A stretch of DNA of 64,000 nucleotides, from assembly GCA_043228905.1 (NCBI GenBank), contig JBHGNT010000005.1, forward strand, positions 21,576,001 through 21,640,000, written 5' to 3'. The position numbers and the translations under genes are program-made. Numbering within the stretch: the stretch's first letter is position 1; every line of letters starts with the position of its first letter. This stretch comes from Azolla caroliniana (taxonomy: Eukaryota; Polypodiophyta). The notes below the pieces were generated by a model. That model was given only the letters and a program-made list of their open reading frames with translations. It made no database searches and was not told where the DNA came from. Of the stretch, positions 53,891-64,000 are shown one piece after another.

Positions 53891-56800
53891 TAGCTTACAT
53901 GGTATCAAAGCCAAAACAATCCTAGACATCCATTTTCTCTCCAAAGCTTCTCCACAGGTTGATCCGGAAGGGTCAATCCGGGAGGTCTACAAAAATGGCT
54001 TCGAGTGAAGGAACGTCAACACTCTCAACAACAACAACATCAACAACACCTATGACAAGAAAGTATTTGATCAAAAAATTAAATGACAACAACTCTAGAT
54101 GCAAGGCCTAAAATCATCATGCATCTAACAGGCAACCAAGTCGTTCTCACCAAATACCTCGAGCCATCTAAAGAAATGTGGGATCTCCTTAAAGAATACC
54201 ACAAACCATCAGACAGAACCTCAACAATCCTTTCATTTCGTTACTTGGTCACTTTGGAAATGAAAGAAGATGACTCACTTGATGCCTTCATAAGCAAACA
54301 TTCATATGCATATGATAGAGCAATATCAACGGGCAATAAGATTGATGAAGAAATGAAGGTAGACATCATGTTTGGATCCTTACCAACTTTGCGGGGCCCA
54401 TTCATAGTGATTCATGAAGTTGATCAAACACTTTCTCTACAAAATTTGATCTCGAAGATGAAGCAAGAAGATCTTCGAAGGAGAAAGCCTCAAAATGTGT
54501 AATAGCTTACATGGTATCAAAGCCAAAACAATCCTAGACATCCATTTTCTCTCCAAAGCTTCTCCACAGGTTGATCCGGAAGGGTCAATCCGGGAGGTCT
54601 ACAAAAATGGCTTCGAGTGAAGGAACGTCAACACTCTCAACAACAACAACATCAACAACACCTATGACAAGAAAGTATTTGATCAAAAAATTAAATGACA
54701 ACAACTCTAGATGCAAGGCCTAAAATCATCATGCATCTAACAGGCAACCAAGTCGTTCTCACCAAATACCTCGAGCCATCTAAAGAAATGTGGGATCTCC
54801 TTAAAGAATACCACAAACCATCAGACAGAACCTCAACAATCCTTTCATTTCGTTACTTGGTCACTTTGGAAATGAAAGAAGATGACTCACTTGATGCCTT
54901 CATAAGCAAACATTCATATGCATATGATAGAGCAATATCAACGGGCAATAAGATTGATGAAGAAATGAAGGTAGACATCATGTTTGGATCCTTACCAACT
55001 TTGCGGGGCCCATTCATAGTGATTCATGAAGTTGATCAAACACTTTCTCTACAAAATTTGATCTCGAAGATGAAGCAAGAAGATCTTCGAAGGAGAAAGC
55101 CTCAAAATGTGTAATAGCTTACATGGTATCAAAGCCAAAACAATCCTAGACATCCATTTTCTCTCCAAAGCTTCTCCACAGGTTGATCCGGAAGGGTCAA
55201 TCCGGGAGGTCTACAAAAATGGCTTCGAGTGAAGGAACGTCAACACTCTCAACAACAACAACATCAACAACACCTATGACAAGAAAGTATTTGATCAAAA
55301 AATTAAATGACAACAACTCTAGATGCAAGGCCTAAAATCATCATGCATCTAACAGGCAACCAAGTCGTTCTCACCAAATACCTCGAGCCATCTAAAGAAA
55401 TGTGGGATCTCCTTAAAGAATACCACAAACCATCAGACAGAACCTCAACAATCCTTTCATTTCGTTACTTGGTCACTTTGGAAATGAAAGAAGATGACTC
55501 ACTTGATGCCTTCATAAGCAAACATTCATATGCATATGATAGAGCAATATCAACGGGCAATAAGATTGATGAAGAAATGAAGGTAGACATCATGTTTGGA
55601 TCCTTACCAACTTTGCGGGGCCCATTCATAGTGATTCATGAAGTTGATCAAACACTTTCTCTACAAAATTTGATCTCGAAGATGAAGCAAGAAGATCTTC
55701 GAAGGAGAAAGCCTCAAAATGTGTAATAGCTTACATGGTATCAAAGCCAAAACAATCCTAGACATCCATTTTCTCTCCAAAGCTTCTCCACAGGTTGATC
55801 CGGAAGGGTCAATCCGGGAGGTCTACAAAAATGGCTTCGAGTGAAGGAACGTCAACACTCTCAACAACAACAACATCAACAACACCTATGACAAGAAAGT
55901 ATTTGATCAAAAAATTAAATGACAACAACTCTAGATGCAAGGCCTAAAATCATCATGCATCTAACAGGCAACCAAGTCGTTCTCACCAAATACCTCGAGC
56001 CATCTAAAGAAATGTGGGATCTCCTTAAAGAATACCACAAACCATCAGACAGAACCTCAACAATCCTTTCATTTCGTTACTTGGTCACTTTGGAAATGAA
56101 AGAAGATGACTCACTTGATGCCTTCATAAGCAAACATTCATATGCATATGATAGAGCAATATCAACGGGCAATAAGATTGATGAAGAAATGAAGGTAGAC
56201 ATCATGTTTGGATCCTTACCAACTTTGCGGGGCCCATTCATAGTGATTCATGAAGTTGATCAAACACTTTCTCTACAAAATTTGATCTCGAAGATGAAGC
56301 AAGAAGATCTTCGAAGGAGAAAGCCTCAAAATGTGTAATAGCTTACATGGTATCAAAGCCAAAACAATCCTAGACATCCATTTTCTCTCCAAAGCTTCTC
56401 CACAGGTTGATCCGGAAGGGTCAATCCGGGAGGTCTACAAAAATGGCTTCGAGTGAAGGAACGTCAACACTCTCAACAACAACAACATCAACAACACCTA
56501 TGACAAGAAAGTATTTGATCAAAAAATTAAATGACAACAACTCTAGATGCAAGGCCTAAAATCATCATGCATCTAACAGGCAACCAAGTCGTTCTCACCA
56601 AATACCTCGAGCCATCTAAAGAAATGTGGGATCTCCTTAAAGAATACCACAAACCATCAGACAGAACCTCAACAATCCTTTCATTTCGTTACTTGGTCAC
56701 TTTGGAAATGAAAGAAGATGACTCACTTGATGCCTTCATAAGCAAACATTCATATGCATATGATAGAGCAATATCAACGGGCAATAAGATTGATGAAGAA

Positions 56801-59800
56801 ATGAAGGTAGACATCATGTTTGGATCCTTACCAACTTTGCGGGGCCCATTCATAGTGATTCATGAAGTTGATCAAACACTTTCTCTACAAAATTTGATCT
56901 CGAAGATGAAGCAAGAAGATCTTCGAAGGAGAAAGCCTCAAAATGTGTAATAGCTTACATGGTATCAAAGCCAAAACAATCCTAGACATCCATTTTCTCT
57001 CCAAAGCTTCTCCACAGGTTGATCCGGAAGGGTCAATCCGGGAGGTCTACAAAAATGGCTTCGAGTGAAGGAACGTCAACACTCTCAACAACAACAACAT
57101 CAACAACACCTATGACAAGAAAGTATTTGATCAAAAAATTAAATGACAACAACTCTAGATGCAAGGCCTAAAATCATCATGCATCTAACAGGCAACCAAG
57201 TCGTTCTCACCAAATACCTCGAGCCATCTAAAGAAATGTGGGATCTCCTTAAAGAATACCACAAACCATCAGACAGAACCTCAACAATCCTTTCATTTCG
57301 TTACTTGGTCACTTTGGAAATGAAAGAAGATGACTCACTTGATGCCTTCATAAGCAAACATTCATATGCATATGATAGAGCAATATCAACGGGCAATAAG
57401 ATTGATGAAGAAATGAAGGTAGACATCATGTTTGGATCCTTACCAACTTTGCGGGGCCCATTCATAGTGATTCATGAAGTTGATCAAACACTTTCTCTAC
57501 AAAATTTGATCTCGAAGATGAAGCAAGAAGATCTTCGAAGGAGAAAGCCTCAAAATGTGTAATAGCTTACATGGTATCAAAGCCAAAACAATCCTAGACA
57601 TCCATTTTCTCTCCAAAGCTTCTCCACAGGTTGATCCGGAAGGGTCAATCCGGGAGGTCTACAAAAATGGCTTCGAGTGAAGGAACGTCAACACTCTCAA
57701 CAACAACAACATCAACAACACCTATGACAAGAAAGTATTTGATCAAAAAATTAAATGACAACAACTCTAGATGCAAGGCCTAAAATCATCATGCATCTAA
57801 CAGGCAACCAAGTCGTTCTCACCAAATACCTCGAGCCATCTAAAGAAATGTGGGATCTCCTTAAAGAATACCACAAACCATCAGACAGAACCTCAACAAT
57901 CCTTTCATTTCGTTACTTGGTCACTTTGGAAATGAAAGAAGATGACTCACTTGATGCCTTCATAAGCAAACATTCATATGCATATGATAGAGCAATATCA
58001 ACGGGCAATAAGATTGATGAAGAAATGAAGGTAGACATCATGTTTGGATCCTTACCAACTTTGCGGGGCCCATTCATAGTGATTCATGAAGTTGATCAAA
58101 CACTTTCTCTACAAAATTTGATCTCGAAGATGAAGCAAGAAGATCTTCGAAGGAGAAAGCCTCAAAATGTGTAATAGCTTACATGGTATCAAAGCCAAAA
58201 CAATCCTAGACATCCATTTTCTCTCCAAAGCTTCTCCACAGGTTGATCCGGAAGGGTCAATCCGGGAGGTCTACAAAAATGGCTTCGAGTGAAGGAACGT
58301 CAACACTCTCAACAACAACAACATCAACAACACCTATGACAAGAAAGTATTTGATCAAAAAATTAAATGACAACAACTCTAGATGCAAGGCCTAAAATCA
58401 TCATGCATCTAACAGGCAACCAAGTCGTTCTCACCAAATACCTCGAGCCATCTAAAGAAATGTGGGATCTCCTTAAAGAATACCACAAACCATCAGACAG
58501 AACCTCAACAATCCTTTCATTTCGTTACTTGGTCACTTTGGAAATGAAAGAAGATGACTCACTTGATGCCTTCATAAGCAAACATTCATATGCATATGAT
58601 AGAGCAATATCAACGGGCAATAAGATTGATGAAGAAATGAAGGTAGACATCATGTTTGGATCCTTACCAACTTTGCGGGGCCCATTCATAGTGATTCATG
58701 AAGTTGATCAAACACTTTCTCTACAAAATTTGATCTCGAAGATGAAGCAAGAAGATCTTCGAAGGAGAAAGCCTCAAAATGTGTAATAGCTTACATGGTA
58801 TCAAAGCCAAAACAATCCTAGACATCCATTTTCTCTCCAAAGCTTCTCCACAGGTTGATCCGGAAGGGTCAATCCGGGAGGTCTACAAAAATGGCTTCGA
58901 GTGAAGGAACGTCAACACTCTCAACAACAACAACATCAACAACACCTATGACAAGAAAGTATTTGATCAAAAAATTAAATGACAACAACTCTAGATGCAA
59001 GGCCTAAAATCATCATGCATCTAACAGGCAACCAAGTCGTTCTCACCAAATACCTCGAGCCATCTAAAGAAATGTGGGATCTCCTTAAAGAATACCACAA
59101 ACCATCAGACAGAACCTCAACAATCCTTTCATTTCGTTACTTGGTCACTTTGGAAATGAAAGAAGATGACTCACTTGATGCCTTCATAAGCAAACATTCA
59201 TATGCATATGATAGAGCAATATCAACGGGCAATAAGATTGATGAAGAAATGAAGGTAGACATCATGTTTGGATCCTTACCAACTTTGCGGGGCCCATTCA
59301 TAGTGATTCATGAAGTTGATCAAACACTTTCTCTACAAAATTTGATCTCGAAGATGAAGCAAGAAGATCTTCGAAGGAGAAAGCCTCAAAATGTGTAATA
59401 GCTTACATGGTATCAAAGCCAAAACAATCCTAGACATCCATTTTCTCTCCAAAGCTTCTCCACAGGTTGATCCGGAAGGGTCAATCCGGGAGGTCTACAA
59501 AAATGGCTTCGAGTGAAGGAACGTCAACACTCTCAACAACAACAACATCAACAACACCTATGACAAGAAAGTATTTGATCAAAAAATTAAATGACAACAA
59601 CTCTAGATGCAAGGCCTAAAATCATCATGCATCTAACAGGCAACCAAGTCGTTCTCACCAAATACCTCGAGCCATCTAAAGAAATGTGGGATCTCCTTAA
59701 AGAATACCACAAACCATCAGACAGAACCTCAACAATCCTTTCATTTCGTTACTTGGTCACTTTGGAAATGAAAGAAGATGACTCACTTGATGCCTTCATA

Positions 59801-62800
59801 AGCAAACATTCATATGCATATGATAGAGCAATATCAACGGGCAATAAGATTGATGAAGAAATGAAGGTAGACATCATGTTTGGATCCTTACCAACTTTGC
59901 GGGGCCCATTCATAGTGATTCATGAAGTTGATCAAACACTTTCTCTACAAAATTTGATCTCGAAGATGAAGCAAGAAGATCTTCGAAGGAGAAAGCCTCA
60001 AAATGTGTAATAGCTTACATGGTATCAAAGCCAAAACAATCCTAGACATCCATTTTCTCTCCAAAGCTTCTCCACAGGTTGATCCGGAAGGGTCAATCCG
60101 GGAGGTCTACAAAAATGGCTTCGAGTGAAGGAACGTCAACACTCTCAACAACAACAACATCAACAACACCTATGACAAGAAAGTATTTGATCAAAAAATT
60201 AAATGACAACAACTCTAGATGCAAGGCCTAAAATCATCATGCATCTAACAGGCAACCAAGTCGTTCTCACCAAATACCTCGAGCCATCTAAAGAAATGTG
60301 GGATCTCCTTAAAGAATACCACAAACCATCAGACAGAACCTCAACAATCCTTTCATTTCGTTACTTGGTCACTTTGGAAATGAAAGAAGATGACTCACTT
60401 GATGCCTTCATAAGCAAACATTCATATGCATATGATAGAGCAATATCAACGGGCAATAAGATTGATGAAGAAATGAAGGTAGACATCATGTTTGGATCCT
60501 TACCAACTTTGCGGGGCCCATTCATAGTGATTCATGAAGTTGATCAAACACTTTCTCTACAAAATTTGATCTCGAAGATGAAGCAAGAAGATCTTCGAAG
60601 GAGAAAGCCTCAAAATGTGTAATAGCTTACATGGTATCAAAGCCAAAACAATCCTAGACATCCATTTTCTCTCCAAAGCTTCTCCACAGGTTGATCCGGA
60701 AGGGTCAATCCGGGAGGTCTACAAAAATGGCTTCGAGTGAAGGAACGTCAACACTCTCAACAACAACAACATCAACAACACCTATGACAAGAAAGTATTT
60801 GATCAAAAAATTAAATGACAACAACTCTAGATGCAAGGCCTAAAATCATCATGCATCTAACAGGCAACCAAGTCGTTCTCACCAAATACCTCGAGCCATC
60901 TAAAGAAATGTGGGATCTCCTTAAAGAATACCACAAACCATCAGACAGAACCTCAACAATCCTTTCATTTCGTTACTTGGTCACTTTGGAAATGAAAGAA
61001 GATGACTCACTTGATGCCTTCATAAGCAAACATTCATATGCATATGATAGAGCAATATCAACGGGCAATAAGATTGATGAAGAAATGAAGGTAGACATCA
61101 TGTTTGGATCCTTACCAACTTTGCGGGGCCCATTCATAGTGATTCATGAAGTTGATCAAACACTTTCTCTACAAAATTTGATCTCGAAGATGAAGCAAGA
61201 AGATCTTCGAAGGAGAAAGCCTCAAAATGTGTAATAGCTTACATGGTATCAAAGCCAAAACAATCCTAGACATCCATTTTCTCTCCAAAGCTTCTCCACA
61301 GGTTGATCCGGAAGGGTCAATCCGGGAGGTCTACAAAAATGGCTTCGAGTGAAGGAACGTCAACACTCTCAACAACAACAACATCAACAACACCTATGAC
61401 AAGAAAGTATTTGATCAAAAAATTAAATGACAACAACTCTAGATGCAAGGCCTAAAATCATCATGCATCTAACAGGCAACCAAGTCGTTCTCACCAAATA
61501 CCTCGAGCCATCTAAAGAAATGTGGGATCTCCTTAAAGAATACCACAAACCATCAGACAGAACCTCAACAATCCTTTCATTTCGTTACTTGGTCACTTTG
61601 GAAATGAAAGAAGATGACTCACTTGATGCCTTCATAAGCAAACATTCATATGCATATGATAGAGCAATATCAACGGGCAATAAGATTGATGAAGAAATGA
61701 AGGTAGACATCATGTTTGGATCCTTACCAACTTTGCGGGGCCCATTCATAGTGATTCATGAAGTTGATCAAACACTTTCTCTACAAAATTTGATCTCGAA
61801 GATGAAGCAAGAAGATCTTCGAAGGAGAAAGCCTCAAAATGTGTAATAGCTTACATGGTATCAAAGCCAAAACAATCCTAGACATCCATTTTCTCTCCAA
61901 AGCTTCTCCACAGGTTGATCCGGAAGGGTCAATCCGGGAGGTCTACAAAAATGGCTTCGAGTGAAGGAACGTCAACACTCTCAACAACAACAACATCAAC
62001 AACACCTATGACAAGAAAGTATTTGATCAAAAAATTAAATGACAACAACTCTAGATGCAAGGCCTAAAATCATCATGCATCTAACAGGCAACCAAGTCGT
62101 TCTCACCAAATACCTCGAGCCATCTAAAGAAATGTGGGATCTCCTTAAAGAATACCACAAACCATCAGACAGAACCTCAACAATCCTTTCATTTCGTTAC
62201 TTGGTCACTTTGGAAATGAAAGAAGATGACTCACTTGATGCCTTCATAAGCAAACATTCATATGCATATGATAGAGCAATATCAACGGGCAATAAGATTG
62301 ATGAAGAAATGAAGGTAGACATCATGTTTGGATCCTTACCAACTTTGCGGGGCCCATTCATAGTGATTCATGAAGTTGATCAAACACTTTCTCTACAAAA
62401 TTTGATCTCGAAGATGAAGCAAGAAGATCTTCGAAGGAGAAAGCCTCAAAATGTGTAATAGCTTACATGGTATCAAAGCCAAAACAATCCTAGACATCCA
62501 TTTTCTCTCCAAAGCTTCTCCACAGGTTGATCCGGAAGGGTCAATCCGGGAGGTCTACAAAAATGGCTTCGAGTGAAGGAACGTCAACACTCTCAACAAC
62601 AACAACATCAACAACACCTATGACAAGAAAGTATTTGATCAAAAAATTAAATGACAACAACTCTAGATGCAAGGCCTAAAATCATCATGCATCTAACAGG
62701 CAACCAAGTCGTTCTCACCAAATACCTCGAGCCATCTAAAGAAATGTGGGATCTCCTTAAAGAATACCACAAACCATCAGACAGAACCTCAACAATCCTT

Positions 62801-63262
62801 TCATTTCGTTACTTGGTCACTTTGGAAATGAAAGAAGATGACTCACTTGATGCCTTCATAAGCAAACATTCATATGCATATGATAGAGCAATATCAACGG
62901 GCAATAAGATTGATGAAGAAATGAAGGTAGACATCATGTTTGGATCCTTACCAACTTTGCGGGGCCCATTCATAGTGATTCATGAAGTTGATCAAACACT
63001 TTCTCTACAAAATTTGATCTCGAAGATGAAGCAAGAAGATCTTCGAAGGAGAAAGCCTCAAAATGTGTAATAGCTTACATGGTATCAAAGCCAAAACAAT
63101 CCTAGACATCCATTTTCTCTCCAAAGCTTCTCCACAGGTTGATCCGGAAGGGTCAATCCGGGAGGTCTACAAAAATGGCTTCGAGTGAAGGAACGTCAAC
63201 ACTCTCAACAACAACAACATCAACAACACCTATGACAAGAAAGTATTTGATCAAAAAATTAA

Positions 63263-63900
63263 ATGACAACAACTCTAGATGCAAGGCCTAAAATCATCAT
63301 GCATCTAACAGGCAACCAAGTCGTTCTCACCAAATACCTCGAGCCATCTAAAGAAATGTGGGATCTCCTTAAAGAATACCACAAACCATCAGACAGAACC
63401 TCAACAATCCTTTCATTTCGTTACTTGGTCACTTTGGAAATGAAAGAAGATGACTCACTTGATGCCTTCATAAGCAAACATTCATATGCATATGATAGAG
63501 CAATATCAACGGGCAATAAGATTGATGAAGAAATGAAGGTAGACATCATGTTTGGATCCTTACCAACTTTGCGGGGCCCATTCATAGTGATTCATGAAGT
63601 TGATCAAACACTTTCTCTACAAAATTTGATCTCGAAGATGAAGCAAGAAGATCTTCGAAGGAGAAAGCCTCAAAATGTCTCAGACAACCCATACATGGCA
63701 ATGATTGTTGCAATGAAGTATCTAAGAGGTAACTTTAATAGAAACAAATTCTAAAACAATAATAAGTACACAATGAACATACCTTTATACATGATAGAAA
63801 CAAGTTCTAGAATAAAAAATCAGGTGCCCTTAGTATTTCCTCTCAAATCATTTGCAGATGTTGTGGTAAGGCGAGTCACATGAAAAGAGATTGCAAAAAT
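63263..63900 (+). pseudogene. gag: Copia I gag, last copy with its natural continuation
   Basis: The 17th copy runs through the point where the others stop and continues NPYMAMIVAMKYLRGNFNRN to a TAA at 63752. A CCHC zinc knuckle, CRCCGKASHMKRDC, is readable at 63853-63894 in another frame. This shows what the unit was copied from. Further coding to 64000 is broken by stops. Confidence 0.8.
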
Positions 63901-64000
63901 TAGCAATACGATTACAGGAATAAGAATGTTTGCATAGCCTCCATTCAAAACCAATAAGAAAATAATGACCCTTTTATCCAAGCATTTATGGCAACCAAAC

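Larger units (their letters stand above)
53271..63674 (+). repeat. 17 tandem copies of a 612-bp unit
   Basis: Unit starts (ATGTGTAATAGC) lie at 53271 + 612n for n = 0 to 16. Each unit holds the last 17 bp of the LTR, the primer-binding site, the leader, the ATG of gag (MASSEGTSTLS) and about 170 codons of gag in two frames. The copies appear identical by eye, and the longest frame translates the same in all. The right edge is 63675, where the sequence changes from ATGTGTAA to ATGTCTCAG. ATGT is shared by the left edge, the right edge and every junction. Confidence 0.97.
53060..64000 (+). mobile_element. Copia I: Ty1/copia element, 5' part, with amplified leader-gag unit
   Basis: The 5' LTR (53060-53287) is followed by a tRNA-Met-type primer-binding site (TGGTATCAAAGCC), a leader and a UBN2-type gag. 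A 612-bp segment from the LTR end to mid-gag is present 17 times in a row. The rest of gag then follows with a CCHC knuckle at 63853-63894. The element leaves the window at 64000. It starts immediately after the ankyrin gene stop codon. Confidence 0.85.

Noticed and set aside
53471-63754. A family of 17 separate 139-residue genes
   Set aside because: They are identical slices of copia gag ending at the repeat junction and lacking their natural start and end; they are repeat units, not genes.

Overview
This is plant nuclear DNA, about as repeat-dense as a genome gets. One host gene is readable end to end: an ankyrin-repeat/PGG membrane protein at 50804-53059, a typical land-plant family. Nearly everything else is transposable elements inserted into one another. 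The make-up points to a streptophyte, probably a spore-bearing plant rather than a flowering plant, but the species cannot be named from sequence alone. The clues are a Tcn1/sushi-like chromovirus, a Ty3 element with an unusual FLDD reverse transcriptase and DHGS protease, Ty1/copia elements, and a large DNA transposon with a ParB-methyltransferase gene.

Layout. (1) 1-32902 is one Ty1/copia element (copia A, + strand, left end outside the window). It is split by a Ty3 element ending at 1929 (Ty3-A), a solo LTR (5115-5540), Ty3-B (6560-22170) and Ty3-E (23145-32576, - strand). Ty3-B is split in turn by chromovirus Ty3-C (10566-16716, itself holding a solo LTR at 10650-11279) and by a 5'-truncated copia piece (19796-20746). 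Target-site duplications (TSDs) support the order: CGCAC, CCGT, CAAAA, ACGT and AGTCA. (2) 32913-42862 is a 9.95-kb DNA transposon with 37-bp terminal inverted repeats. It carries two divergent genes: a multi-exon ParB-domain plus beta-class DNA methyltransferase gene (- strand) and a DDE-type transposase gene (+ strand). Between them lie seven 25-bp palindromes at a 51-bp period. (3) 42863-49480 holds an ankyrin/PGG pseudogene fragment, three truncated copia elements and two unrecognised coding-like fragments. (4) 50804-53059 is the intact ankyrin/PGG gene. (5) 53060-64000 is another copia element. The end of its LTR, primer-binding site and start of gag are repeated 17 times in tandem with a 612-bp period.

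How the parts work together. The strongest candidate for an undescribed system is the DNA transposon. A transposase, a DNA methyltransferase with a ParB-like domain, and an array of palindromes between their 5' ends suggest an element that may methylate or regulate its own control region. Both genes carry nonsense codons and the methyltransferase gene also holds a solo LTR, so this copy is dead, but the reading frames can be followed. A second notable point is that Ty3-C shows the sequence signature of self-primed (Tf1/sushi-type) reverse transcription. All retrotransposon coding regions here are interrupted; none looks active.
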